DNA of 64,000 nucleotides. Source: an uncultured Oscillospiraceae bacterium. Its GTDB lineage: Bacteria > Bacillota > Clostridia > Oscillospirales > Oscillospiraceae. The DNA lies in assembly GCA_934589225.1 (NCBI GenBank), contig CAKTNS010000003.1, positions 1-64,000 of the forward strand. The letters run 5' to 3'. The number at the start of each line of letters is the position of its first letter. Within the stretch, counting starts at the first letter, position 1. Below are positions 33,937-42,609 of this stretch, piece by piece. The notes under the pieces are model-generated. The model saw only the letters and a list, made by a program, of their open reading frames with translations. It did no database searches and had not been told where the DNA came from. The translations under genes were made by a program, and so were the position numbers.

Positions 33937-34959
33937 TTATTTGGCTACAAAGCCAACCTTCTTATAGACTTTCCGCAGGGTCTTTTCCGCAACGTAGCTG
34001 GCCTTTTCGGCACCGGCTTTGTAGACCTGCTCCAGGTAGGCCTTGTCCTTCATGATGCGGGTGGACTCTTCCCGGATGGGCCGCAGGGTCTCTACCACGG
34101 CTTCGCCCACTGCGGGCTTGAAGGCACCGTAGCCCTGCCCCGCAAACTCCCGCTCGATCTCCTCAAAGCTCTTGCCGGTGCAGGCGGAGTAAATGGTCAT
34201 GAGGTTGCTGACACCGGGCTTGTTCTCCTTGTCGTAGCGGACGCAGTTTTCCGTATCGGAGTCGGTAATGGCCCGCTTGAACTGGCGCATGATGGTCTCG
34301 GGGGTGTCCATGATGATGACACGGCCCGTATCGTCGTTTTCGGACTTGCTCATCTTGGCGGCGGGATTGGTCAGGCTCATGATCCGGGCGCCGACCTTGG
34401 GAACAAAGGGCTCCGGCATCTTGAAGACGTCCCCATAAACGCCGTTAAAGCGCCGGGCGATGGTGTGGCACAACTCCACATGCTGCTTCTGGTCCTCACC
34501 CACGGGCACCAGGTCCGGCTGGTAGAGCAGGATGTCCGCCGCCATCAGGCTGGGATAGGAAAACAGGCCGCCGTTGATATTGTCGGCATTTTTAGCGGAC
34601 TTGTCTTTGAACTGGGTCATACGACTGAGCTCCCCGAACATAGAGTAGCACTGGAGTACCCACCCCAGCTCCGCATGCTGGTGGACGTGGCTCTGGATGA
34701 ACAGGGTGTTTTTCTCCGGGTCCAGGCCGCAGGCAATGTACTGGGCCAGCTGCTCCAAGGTCCGCCGCCGCAGGTCCGCCGGGTTCTGCCGGACGGTAAT
34801 GGCATGGAGGTCCGCCATGAAGTAATAGCAGTCGTAATCGTCAGCCCGCTCCGCCCAGTTTTTAACGGCACCCAGGTAGCTGCCCAGGGTCAGGTCACCG
34901 GAAGGCTTGATGCCGGAAAGCATTCTCTTTTTGGGAAGATTCTGTGTTGTTTCACTCAT
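33937..34959 (-). CDS. trpS: Tryptophan--tRNA ligase
   Basis: A 340-residue class I synthetase charging tRNA-Trp. The HIGH-like motif is in GIKPSGDLTLGSYLGAVKNW (about 16-35) and the KMSKS loop is AAKMSKSEND near 200. The segment LLYQPDLVPVGEDQKQHVEL is the TrpRS signature that binds tryptophan and ATP. No T-box leader is visible in the short 5' region. Own promoter, divergent from gltX. Confidence 0.96.
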   Translation of the reverse strand: MSETTQNLPKKRMLSGIKPSGDLTLGSYLGAVKNWAERADDYDCYYFMADLHAITVRQNPADLRRRTLEQLAQYIACGLDPEKNTLFIQSHVHQHAELGWVLQCYSMFGELSRMTQFKDKSAKNADNINGGLFSYPSLMAADILLYQPDLVPVGEDQKQHVELCHTIARRFNGVYGDVFKMPEPFVPKVGARIMSLTNPAAKMSKSENDDTGRVIIMDTPETIMRQFKRAITDSDTENCVRYDKENKPGVSNLMTIYSACTGKSFEEIEREFAGQGYGAFKPAVGEAVVETLRPIREESTRIMKDKAYLEQVYKAGAEKASYVAEKTLRKVYKKVGFVAK

Positions 34960-34994
34960 ACTATTCTACGCTTCCTTTGTAGTCATGATTCATT

Positions 34995-35023
34995 ATTTTA
35001 CCATAGGCAGCAGTGTAACGCAA
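34995..35023 (-). promoter_or_regulatory. Promoter of trpS
   Basis: On the minus strand TTGCGT (35023-35018), a 17-bp spacer and TAAAAT (35000-34995), 36 bp before the trpS ATG. Confidence 0.7.
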
Positions 35024-35047
35024 GTTTATTTTCTCTTTTCCTTTGAA

Positions 35048-35076
35048 TTGATTTTATTCCGGCAATATGCTATACT
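35048..35076 (+). promoter_or_regulatory. Promoter of gltX
   Basis: TTGATT, a 17-bp spacer and TATACT, ending 41 bp before the gltX ATG. It lies back to back with the trpS promoter. Confidence 0.8.
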
Positions 35077-35117
35077 TTATCCTGAAATCTTTTTATAGAT
35101 AACGAGGTAATTGAGAT

Positions 35118-36764
35118 ATGGATCATCAAGCGTTAGCAGAGCTTTTGTTTCCCGATGTGACCGGCACCCCGGAGGAGCTGGAGCAGCGGTTCCCGGCCAG
35201 AAATCTTCCGGAAGGGGCCGTGGTCACCCGGATGGCCCCCTCCCCCACAGGGTTTGTACACCTGGGCAATCTGGTGCAGGGCATGATCTCGGAGCGGATG
35301 GCCCATCGCTCCGGCGGCGTGCTCTTCCTGCGGGTAGAGGATACCGATGCCAAGCGGGAGGTCCCCGGGGCTGTGGAAGTGCTGATCAGCTCTTTGAAGC
35401 ATTACAACATCCACTTTGACGAGGGTGCCACCATTGACGGCGACAACGGCAATTACGGTCCCTACCGGCAGCGCCAGCGGGCGGAAATCTACCATGTTTA
35501 CGCCAAGAAGCTGGTAAGCGAAGGCAAGGCCTACCCCTGCTTCTGCACGGAGGAGGAGCTCACCGCCATGCGGGAAAAGCAGGAGGCCAACAAGGAGACA
35601 ACCGGCTACTATGGCCCCTATGCCCTGTGGCGTGACCGGCCCATGGAGGACATTCAGGCAGAGCTTGCCGCCGGGCACCCCTGGGTGCTGCGGTTCCGCT
35701 CCACCGGCTCCATCGAAAACCAGTTCAAGTTTGACGACCTGGTAAAGGGCAAGCTGACCATTACGGAAAACAATGTAGACCATGTGCTTCTTAAATCCGA
35801 CGGCATTCCCACCTACCACTTTGCCCACGCCGTGGATGACCACCTGATGCGCACCACCCATGTGGTCCGGGGCGACGAGTGGCTGTCCACCCTGCCCTTC
35901 CACATCCAGCTGTTCCAGGCCCTGGGCTTCAAGCTGCCCAAGTACGTCCACATTGGACCCTTGATGAAAATGGACGGCAACTCCAAGCGCAAGCTCTCCA
36001 AGCGGAAGGACCCGGAGCTGGCCCTGACCTACTACAAAGCAGAGGGCTTCTCCACCCAGGCCATGCGGGAGTACCTGATGACCGTGCTGAACTCCAATTT
36101 TGAGGACTGGCGGCGGGCCAACCCCCAGGCGGACATTGACACCTTCCCCTTCAGCCCCAAGAAGCTGAACCCGGCAGGCTCTCTCTTTGACTATGCCAAG
36201 CTCATTGACGTTTCCAAGAACGTCATCTCCCGGATGGATGCGGACACCGTCTACACCCAATTGGCAGAATGGGCCCAGGAGTTCCAGCCGGACTTTGGCC
36301 GGAAGCTCACCGAGAACCCCGACTACGCAAAGGCCATTCTGGCCATTGGCCGGGGCGGGAAAAAGCCCAGAAAGGATCTGGCCACCTGGAAGGATGCCAA
36401 GGATTACATGGGCTTCTTCTATGACGAGTATTTGCAGGCTCCGGATTTTGGAGAACAGTTCCCCAAGGCCACCGTTGCCGAGGTACTGAACCGGTTCCTG
36501 AAGGAATTTGACATGGCAGACGATGCCACCGTCTGGTTTGACAAAGTGAAGGCCATTACCGAGACCATCGGCTTTACCACCGATATGAAGGCCTATAAGC
36601 AGGACCCCCAGGCCTTCCCCGGCACCGTTGCCGATGTGTCCACGTTCCTGCGTCTGGCGGTCACCGGCAAGACCAATTCTCCGGACCTGTACACCGTGAT
36701 GCAGCTGCTGGGCTATGAACGCACCGTGGAGCGGATTCAGAAGGCCCTGGCCACTTTGGGCTGA
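35118..36764 (+). CDS. gltX: Glutamate--tRNA ligase
   Basis: A 548-residue class I synthetase charging tRNA-Glu. The HIGH-type motif lies in TRMAPSPTGFVHLGNL and the KMSKS-type loop is KRKLSKRKDPE near residue 300; VEDTDAKRE follows the first motif as in GluRS. The protein has about 40 residues before the HIGH region, whereas most bacterial GluRS begin within 10 residues of it, and it is longer overall than the usual 480-500. Whether it is discriminating or also charges tRNA-Gln cannot be judged here. AACGAGG lies 11 bases before the ATG. Confidence 0.94.
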   Translation: MDHQALAELLFPDVTGTPEELEQRFPARNLPEGAVVTRMAPSPTGFVHLGNLVQGMISERMAHRSGGVLFLRVEDTDAKREVPGAVEVLISSLKHYNIHFDEGATIDGDNGNYGPYRQRQRAEIYHVYAKKLVSEGKAYPCFCTEEELTAMREKQEANKETTGYYGPYALWRDRPMEDIQAELAAGHPWVLRFRSTGSIENQFKFDDLVKGKLTITENNVDHVLLKSDGIPTYHFAHAVDDHLMRTTHVVRGDEWLSTLPFHIQLFQALGFKLPKYVHIGPLMKMDGNSKRKLSKRKDPELALTYYKAEGFSTQAMREYLMTVLNSNFEDWRRANPQADIDTFPFSPKKLNPAGSLFDYAKLIDVSKNVISRMDADTVYTQLAEWAQEFQPDFGRKLTENPDYAKAILAIGRGGKKPRKDLATWKDAKDYMGFFYDEYLQAPDFGEQFPKATVAEVLNRFLKEFDMADDATVWFDKVKAITETIGFTTDMKAYKQDPQAFPGTVADVSTFLRLAVTGKTNSPDLYTVMQLLGYERTVERIQKALATLG

Positions 36765-36799
36765 TTTCATAAATTTTTCCAAGGGGCCCTTCCAACGGA

Positions 36800-36828
36800 T
36801 TGACATTTCCCGTCAATTTGACTATAAT
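36800..36828 (+). promoter_or_regulatory. Promoter of the cytidylate-kinase-like gene
   Basis: Perfect consensus: TTGACA, 17-bp spacer, TATAAT, ending 35 bp before the start codon. Confidence 0.9.
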
Positions 36829-36863
36829 GGGTCCATCAAAAAACACTTTTTGGAGGCGATGTT

Positions 36864-37478
36864 ATGGAAAAGAAAATCATTACGATCAGCCGTGAGTTCG
36901 GTTCCGGCGGACGGACCATCGGACATATGGTGGCGGATAAGCTGGGGATTCCTTTCTATGACGGTAAACTCGTTGAAGATATTGCCAAAGAGTCCGGTTT
37001 TGCGCCCAAGTTTGTTGCGGAGCATTCCGAGCATTCTCCCAGCGGCAGCGTGTTCTCCTATGCCTTTGCCCCCCAGGGCGTGCCGGGCATTATGAACGGT
37101 CTTTCCACGGCGGATTACCTGTGGAATGCCCAGTGCAACGTGATTCTGGACCTGGCGGAAAAGGGCCCCTGCGTCATCGTAGGCCGCAATGCCGACTACA
37201 TCCTGAAGGATCGTCCTGACGCCATCCACATCTATGTAAGCGCCGACAAGGCCTTCCGGGCCAAGCACATTGTGGATTTCTACGGTGAGACCGACAAGTC
37301 CCCGGAGGTCCGTCTGGCCGAAAAGGACAAGCGCCGCCGGGTCAACTACCAGCACTACACCGGCAGAACCTGGGGCATGTCCCAGAACTATGACCTGTGC
37401 CTGCGCTCCAGCACCCTGGGTCTGGATCAGTGCGCAGAGATCATCGTCAACGCGGTCCTCAATTCCAGAGAAAAGTGA
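36864..37478 (+). CDS. Cytidylate kinase-like family protein
   Basis: A 204-residue P-loop protein of the cytidylate-kinase-like family (Cytidylate_kin2). The N-terminal nucleotide loop is ISREFGSGGRTIGHMVA, with GSGGRT in place of the classical GK[ST], as is normal for this family. A lid region rich in Lys/Arg (AEKDKRRRVNYQHYTG) lies near residue 155. VIVGRNADYIL is the internal Walker-B-like strand. The true substrate is uncertain; it is not the canonical Cmk. GGAGG precedes the ATG. Single gene with a consensus promoter, so probably well expressed. Confidence 0.9.
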   Translation: MEKKIITISREFGSGGRTIGHMVADKLGIPFYDGKLVEDIAKESGFAPKFVAEHSEHSPSGSVFSYAFAPQGVPGIMNGLSTADYLWNAQCNVILDLAEKGPCVIVGRNADYILKDRPDAIHIYVSADKAFRAKHIVDFYGETDKSPEVRLAEKDKRRRVNYQHYTGRTWGMSQNYDLCLRSSTLGLDQCAEIIVNAVLNSREK

Positions 37479-37490
37479 TTTTACTAAAAA

Positions 37491-37526
37491 ACATCCGGGA
37501 TGGAAAGAACATCCCGGATGTTTTTA
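37491..37526. terminator. Bidirectional terminator
   Basis: ACATCCGGGAT (37491-37501) pairs with ATCCCGGATGT (37511-37521), with T5 on the plus side and an A run on the other. It separates the kinase-like gene from the convergent ABC operon. Confidence 0.9.
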
Positions 37527-37528
37527 CT

Positions 37529-38296
37529 TTACCCACCTTGAGATTCGTAGTGTTCCACGCCAATGTTCCACACAAATGCCACGATTGCGCCCCAAAGCAG
37601 GATATGAATGAGTTGGAAACCAAGAAGCTCCATCCGCAGCCCACTTCCCCCATTCAGAACCCGATAAGGAATATCGTAGATACATACCAGGGGATTGTTT
37701 TGCAGGAAACGGAAATGCGCCGGGAAGAACTCCAGCGGGATCAGCTCTCCGGAGAAGATACACAGCACGACCCAGAAAATATCCCGCAGCGTCAATACGC
37801 TTTTCAGCCAAAACGTCAGACTTCCCAGTAAAAACATCACCAGGAACAGCAGCGTGAAGCCCAGCAATACGGACAGTAGAAAAGCGAGCATTGCTGCGAA
37901 GGAGTGTTTCCCCCAAAACAGCATAATGAGGATGAGGACACTCGTTGGGATCGTTAGGCAGACGCTTCCAAGCGCCCTGCAATATCGGCTCATGGGATAG
38001 CTGATCGGCTTCGTGATCAAAACATCCAAATACCCTCTGTTGATGTCCTCATAGACGTAATACACTTCAGCCATTGCGTGCTGAAACGCGGACTTCAGGA
38101 AAAGAACGATGGTATAATAGTTCAGTACTTCCCCCATGGTCATGACGTAGCTTTCTTCCTGCATAAAAGCCCTAAAGAGGAAGAAATAGATGAGAAGAGA
38201 AACCGGCAGATAGAGCAGTGTTGAAAGGAAGGACAGGAAATACTCTCTTCCTTTATCGATCTCCAAGGAGATACATTTTAAATATAGTTTATACAT
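37529..38296 (-). CDS. ABC exporter permease (COG3694-like)
   Basis: A 255-residue permease with six hydrophobic segments (about 20-42, 60-75, 108-130, 138-165, 172-190 and 228-245). It contains YVYEDINRGYLDVLITKPISYPMSRYCRALG, typical of the ABC-2-like permeases that pair with COG4586 ATPases. It is the last gene of a three-gene operon, with GGAGG before the ATG inside the end of the previous gene. Such systems export unknown, often hydrophobic, compounds or peptides. Base use is more AT-rich than in the housekeeping genes around it. Confidence 0.85.
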   Translation of the reverse strand: MYKLYLKCISLEIDKGREYFLSFLSTLLYLPVSLLIYFFLFRAFMQEESYVMTMGEVLNYYTIVLFLKSAFQHAMAEVYYVYEDINRGYLDVLITKPISYPMSRYCRALGSVCLTIPTSVLILIMLFWGKHSFAAMLAFLLSVLLGFTLLFLVMFLLGSLTFWLKSVLTLRDIFWVVLCIFSGELIPLEFFPAHFRFLQNNPLVCIYDIPYRVLNGGSGLRMELLGFQLIHILLWGAIVAFVWNIGVEHYESQGG

Positions 38297-38299
38297 GGC

Positions 38300-39064
38300 T
38301 CAGCCTCCGTTGGAGGAATAGTGCCGAATACACCGGCCATAAATATAGGGTGCCAGAACCGCCAGAACCGGGGCCGTCAGATAGAGCTTTGGAAGGGGTT
38401 CCTCCATCCCCAGCAGCAGCACCGCAGGGTAATAGGCCAGCAGCCCCACCGGGATAATATATGTAAGAACCACTTTAATGCCCATGGGGAAGATGGACAG
38501 CGGATACTGCTTGCTGTTATTCAGCTGAAACGCCAGATCCCTCAGGGAGGATGCGCCTTCAAAGCGTAATGAAAACACCGTCATCAGTCCGTACAGCAAT
38601 TCATAGTACGAAACGCCGATCAACAAAAAGCCCACGGCCTTCATGCAATCAAGCAGCTCCAACGATACTTCAAAATGCAGACACACCAGGAAAATACCCC
38701 CCACAGAGAGGATCAGCTTTTCAAGGATGGAAGCAATCGGCATATTTTCAAGCACCACCAGATACAGCGGATGCCGGGGCCTGACCAGATAACGGTCAAA
38801 TTCCCCGGTTCTCACCAGGTAGTCCAAGTCCCGCAGACCGAAAAATACATCGCACAAACCATCGGAGCACAGGCCGCAGAAGGCCAAAATGTAGATAAAT
38901 TCCGGTCTGTAACCTTGAGGCATCACATTCAAAAAGAGTACCTTCCAGAAAAGCAGGGTGCATCCGATGGAAAACGCGGAGTATAGGGCCACAAGATAGA
39001 TTTCATAAGGAAAGGCCAGGATATTGTGGATGGAAATATCCACCGCTTTTTTAATCAGTTTCAT
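38300..39064 (-). CDS. ABC exporter permease (COG4587-like)
   Basis: A 254-residue permease with six hydrophobic segments. The sequence CDVFFGLRDLDYLVRTGEFDRYLVRPRHPLYLVVLENMP matches the conserved cytoplasmic loop of ABC-2-like permeases that partner COG3694/COG4586 proteins. The ATG at 39064 is chosen because it lies inside the ATPase 3' end with GGAG upstream; an in-frame ATG 17 codons earlier is buried in the ATPase gene. It overlaps the ATPase by 14 bases and is followed 3 bases later by the second permease. Confidence 0.86.
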   Translation of the reverse strand: MKLIKKAVDISIHNILAFPYEIYLVALYSAFSIGCTLLFWKVLFLNVMPQGYRPEFIYILAFCGLCSDGLCDVFFGLRDLDYLVRTGEFDRYLVRPRHPLYLVVLENMPIASILEKLILSVGGIFLVCLHFEVSLELLDCMKAVGFLLIGVSYYELLYGLMTVFSLRFEGASSLRDLAFQLNNSKQYPLSIFPMGIKVVLTYIIPVGLLAYYPAVLLLGMEEPLPKLYLTAPVLAVLAPYIYGRCIRHYSSNGG

Positions 39065-39992
39065 CCGGTTCTCGCTCCATCGCCTTGATGATGTCCTCAA
39101 GGGACAGTTTCCCAACCGTCAAGTCAGAGGTCATCAGCTTTTTGATCAGGAAGTCATAGGCTTCCGTTCCGGCATCCACGATGAATTCCATGCCCCGCTC
39201 GGTCTCCACCGCAGATGGGACTTGGAGACCAAGCCCTTCATAATCTTCTTTCGTGACGCAGAATTTTCTGTATTGCCCCATATTTCCAAAGCCGTCGATG
39301 CACCCATCGTACACCAGTTCGCCCTGCTTGAGAACCAGAATACGGCTGCAATACTTCTCTATATTTTCCAGCTCGTGGGTGGTCAGCAGAATGGTACAAT
39401 GGTAACGCACGTTGATTTCGTTTAAAAATCGGAAGATGTTCTCCTTTGTGACCGCATCCAGGCCAACGGTAGGCTCATCCAGAAACAAGACCCGGGGCAG
39501 ATGCAGCATTGCGCAGACCAGTTCCGCTTTCATTCTCTGTCCGAAAGACAGCTTTCGCACAGGGGTGTCCAGCAGTTTTTTGATGTCCAAAATCTGATCA
39601 AATTCCTCGATCCGGTCCAAGTACACTTGGTCAGGAATGCGGTAGACCTCTTTATAGTATTCAAACGACTTTTTCACAGGAATATCAAAAAACAGGCACG
39701 AACGCTGCCCCATGGCGATGCCGATCTGATTGAGATAGCTTTTCTCCCGCTTCTGGGGAGAAAACCCGCCCACCTCCAATTCGCCGCTGGTTGGGGTGAG
39801 AATGCCCGTGAGCATTTTAATAGTCGTGCTTTTACCGGAACCGTTCAACCCGATCAGGCCCACCTTTTCACCATCTTCAATGTCAAAGTTCAGCCCTTTT
39901 ACCGCATGCACGACCTGCACACTCCGACGGCTCAAGATGCTTTGCCGCCTGGTAAACGTATAATCCTTTGTCAGATTTCTTACATGAATCAT
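39051..39992 (-). CDS. ABC exporter ATPase (COG4586-like)
   Basis: A 313-residue ATP-binding subunit. Walker A is GLNGSGKST near residue 50, signature LSFGQRMKAEL near 145, Walker B VLFLDEPTVGLD near 165, and H-loop TTHELENIE near 200. The N-terminal stretch FTRRQSILSRRSVQVVHAVKGL and the RMKAEL signature variant are typical of the COG4586 group rather than the drug-exporter DrrA group. A C-terminal regulatory tail follows (about 225-313). GAGG precedes the ATG. First gene of ATPase-permease-permease, reading away from an AgrA/AgrC-like pair 500 bp upstream. Confidence 0.92.
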   Translation of the reverse strand: MIHVRNLTKDYTFTRRQSILSRRSVQVVHAVKGLNFDIEDGEKVGLIGLNGSGKSTTIKMLTGILTPTSGELEVGGFSPQKREKSYLNQIGIAMGQRSCLFFDIPVKKSFEYYKEVYRIPDQVYLDRIEEFDQILDIKKLLDTPVRKLSFGQRMKAELVCAMLHLPRVLFLDEPTVGLDAVTKENIFRFLNEINVRYHCTILLTTHELENIEKYCSRILVLKQGELVYDGCIDGFGNMGQYRKFCVTKEDYEGLGLQVPSAVETERGMEFIVDAGTEAYDFLIKKLMTSDLTVGKLSLEDIIKAMEREPDETD

Positions 39993-40494
39993 CAGTGAAA
40001 CCTCACTTTCTTGCGTGCCTTATCACAAAACGGGTCGCAGTCAAATTTACGGGATGATACTTTTGCTATTCGTGCATAGCACGGTCCCTTCTGAGTGATG
40101 CATTTATCGAAATCTCGCAGGAAGAGCACTGCGTACCTTCTTCTGGTCGAATCATATCGTAATCTGTTTTCCATTTCAAGAGATACTGCAAAAGTACGGG
40201 GGAAATCTGCGTAACTATCGTTTTTCCAATAAAAAGCAGCTGGACAGCCTTTTGGAGGAAGGTCTCTAAAAGTGTATGGCATAAAATAGCCGCTCTGCTA
40301 ACATACAACGACTCGAAGAAATTGGGAATGCTTGAATCGCCCAAATTTCTGCGAGTCATTTTTTACGCCTTTTGCAACCGTCTACAAAAATACCGGGAAA
40401 TTCTGCAAAAATAACGAATATGCAAAATTGACTCAAGCAAGATACCGTGTTATATTTTTACTTATAAAATACCTGCTTTAAGGGGGATGATTCC
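39993..40494. other. Intergenic region between ABC operon and regulator pair
   Basis: A 500-bp gap between the divergent ABC exporter and LytTR regulator genes. It carries the regulator promoter at its right end. I could not find a signal-peptide or AgrD-like gene in it. On the plus strand a stop-free run to 40269 ends in the plausible protein-like segment LQKYGGNLRNYRF, then a helix-like QLDSLLEEGL and a stop. It has no clear start and may be the tail of a decayed gene. The rest shows nothing I can name. Confidence 0.4.
40428..40456 (+). promoter_or_regulatory. Promoter of the LytTR/GHKL pair
   Basis: TTGACT, a 17-bp spacer and TATATT, ending 38 bp before the response regulator ATG. Confidence 0.75.
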
Positions 40495-41190
40495 ATGCGG
40501 ATTTTGGTATGTGACGATGAGAAAAGCTGCATACAGCCTTTATACTTATGTCTGGATCAGTACATGCAGGAGCGGAATATTCCCTGTAATATCATAACTG
40601 CTACCTCTCCGGAAACGGTCTTTCATTCAAAAGATGTTTTCGATATTGCGTTTCTGGATATTCAGATGGAAGGTATGGATGGACTGACCCTGGCAAAGGA
40701 ACTGCGCCGCAGGAACCGGGTAACGGCGCTGTTCTTTATTACCAACTACGAAGGTTATCAGGACAGTGCCATGGATATTCAGGCACTGCGGTATTTCACA
40801 AAACCCTTTGACCGGGAGCGTCTGATCTCCGGACTGGACAAAGCGATGGAATACATCGACGGTGCGTATGTGGACATTTTCCTGTATGTCGGTGGTGTCC
40901 AGAAGCGGATTCTAGTAGAGGATATCCTATACTTAACGTTGGATAGGCGAAAGATTGCCATCCAAACCGTGAAAGATCGATTTCTGGTCACGGGTAAGCT
41001 GGAAGAATGGGCAGAACGATTTCCGCACTCCTTCTTCCGCCAGCCACATAAATCCTTCCTGGTCAATTTGCATCATGTCGATCAGTACGCCTACTCAGAA
41101 CTTCATATGTCCGATGGCACTCGGATTCCCATTGCATCGAAAAAACAGCCGGAGTTCCGCAGCGCTTGGTTTGACTATATTGGGAGGTAG
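40495..41190 (+). CDS. LytTR-family response regulator (AgrA-like)
   Basis: A 231-residue regulator. The receiver domain has acidic pocket DDEK near residue 8, phospho-acceptor Asp55 in AFLDIQMEGMDG, and the Lys of TKPF near 103. The C-terminal LytTR DNA-binding domain (about 130-228) has EDILYLTLDRRKIAIQTV and FFRQPHKSFLVNLHHVDQY. Such regulators bind direct repeats upstream of targets, often exporter or quorum-sensing genes. GGGGGATG lies before the ATG. The kinase gene follows 3 bases later. Confidence 0.94.
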   Translation: MRILVCDDEKSCIQPLYLCLDQYMQERNIPCNIITATSPETVFHSKDVFDIAFLDIQMEGMDGLTLAKELRRRNRVTALFFITNYEGYQDSAMDIQALRYFTKPFDRERLISGLDKAMEYIDGAYVDIFLYVGGVQKRILVEDILYLTLDRRKIAIQTVKDRFLVTGKLEEWAERFPHSFFRQPHKSFLVNLHHVDQYAYSELHMSDGTRIPIASKKQPEFRSAWFDYIGR

Positions 41191-41193
41191 GAA

Positions 41194-42489
41194 ATGCTGC
41201 ATCCAGTGGTTTCGGGTATCATATACGTTTTAGAGACGTTGATTTATTATGTTTTCTTCTGCCGAATCGGAAAACGAAAATTCTCCGCATGGAAATGCCT
41301 ATTAATTGGGTTTGGGCTTTTTGAACTTGGCTCCATGATCAATTTATTAGGAAATAATTCTGTCGTCCTTAACACCATTGTGACAATTGGGATTGTTGCG
41401 GCCTATGGCTGCTTGTTCTTTGAGGTTTCTATAAAGGTAGCTTTTCTTTATAGTCTGATTCTGAATGTTGCGAATTACGCTATGGAACTGGTTGCTATTT
41501 TTGGATTTTCGGCATGGCTGAAAATTCCAATGTCTGAATATCAAAATGATTTGGCGATTCTTTTTATAGAAACATTGGCGTGTAAAACTCCGCACTTCCT
41601 GATTTGCCTGTTGCTTGCAAATCTTGTAGTTGGAGATAACATACAAAAAATACCACTGTCTCTTTTTGCATACCCTGTTTGCGTAATGACTTGCCTGTTT
41701 GCTTTCTCCTATATGTGTGCTTCCGGAATTGTGGAAAAGCGAGGAGAGATTCTCCTTGCAACCACAAGTGGAATGCTACTAATTTCCCTGATATTTCTCT
41801 TTATCACCTTCCAGGACGAGGTTGAGAAAGATGTATTATTCGCCAGGACGCAGTCTGAAAACAACCACTTGAAAACAGAGAAGGAATACTACGACGTATT
41901 GGAAAAGCAAAATCAGAACCTGATGATGTATGCGCATGATGCGAAAAAGCATTTGAACGCCATTCGCGAACTCAGCAAAGATGAGCGGATCGACGAATAT
42001 GTAACGAGGCTATTCGGAGAACTGTCTTCCTACACGCAGGTCTGCCACAGTGGGAATAAAATGCTGGACATTATGCTCAACCGCTATATTCTGAACAGTG
42101 AATTAAAGGGAATTACCTTCAACTTTGATGTGAAGGAATGCCAGCTTCTGGGATTGGATGATTTGGATTTGGTTGCGATTCTAGGAAATCTAATGGACAA
42201 TGCCCTGACCGCAGCCAGCCAGTCAGCAGAAAAGAAAGTTTGGCTGACAACCTCTATCCGAAATACATACAATGTAATCGTGCTGAAAAACAGTTGTGAT
42301 ACCCCACCTCAAATACAAGGAGAAAAGTTATTATCTACTAAGGAGAATCCACGCTATCACGGCTACGGCATAGAGAGTGCAAACCAGGCAGCAAAGAAAT
42401 ACCAAGGAGATCTTCACTGGACTTATAACAAGGAACAGAATTTGTTTACGATGACTGTAATATTGCAGTTGCACACAAAGAATCCGTAA
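41194..42489 (+). CDS. GHKL sensor histidine kinase (AgrC-like)
   Basis: A 431-residue kinase. Six or seven membrane helices fill the first 200 residues, as in AgrC-type peptide receptors. A coiled linker leads to the dimerisation helix with the phospho-acceptor motif AHDAKKHLN near 248. The GHKL ATPase has N-box LGNLMDNALTAA near 330 and G-box GYGIESANQAAKKY near 390. The gene is clearly more AT-rich than the housekeeping genes around it, suggesting transfer. No AgrB or AgrD homologue is adjacent, so the ligand is unknown; the divergent ABC exporter is the best candidate target. Confidence 0.92.
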   Translation: MLHPVVSGIIYVLETLIYYVFFCRIGKRKFSAWKCLLIGFGLFELGSMINLLGNNSVVLNTIVTIGIVAAYGCLFFEVSIKVAFLYSLILNVANYAMELVAIFGFSAWLKIPMSEYQNDLAILFIETLACKTPHFLICLLLANLVVGDNIQKIPLSLFAYPVCVMTCLFAFSYMCASGIVEKRGEILLATTSGMLLISLIFLFITFQDEVEKDVLFARTQSENNHLKTEKEYYDVLEKQNQNLMMYAHDAKKHLNAIRELSKDERIDEYVTRLFGELSSYTQVCHSGNKMLDIMLNRYILNSELKGITFNFDVKECQLLGLDDLDLVAILGNLMDNALTAASQSAEKKVWLTTSIRNTYNVIVLKNSCDTPPQIQGEKLLSTKENPRYHGYGIESANQAAKKYQGDLHWTYNKEQNLFTMTVILQLHTKNP

Positions 42490-42520
42490 TCAACTTCTCT
42501 TATGGATAGGATCTTTAACG

Positions 42521-42557
42521 AACAGGCAGACCGCAACTTGACGGTCTGCCTGTTTTT
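42521..42557. terminator. Bidirectional terminator after the kinase gene
   Basis: AACAGGCAGACCG (42521-42533) pairs perfectly with CGGTCTGCCTGTT (42542-42554), with T5 following. Confidence 0.9.
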
Positions 42558-42609
42558 GCAAATGGGCGATATGCGCTTCCTTGTGACCGCCAGCCACCCC
42601 GAGGTGCGC

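Noticed and set aside
34960..35117. T-box leaders for trpS or gltX
   Set aside because: The gap is only 158 bp and is filled by two back-to-back promoters. No T-box consensus or specifier stem is visible.
35133..36806. A 557-codon minus-strand frame opposite gltX
   Set aside because: Fully antisense to a certain synthetase gene, with no family features.
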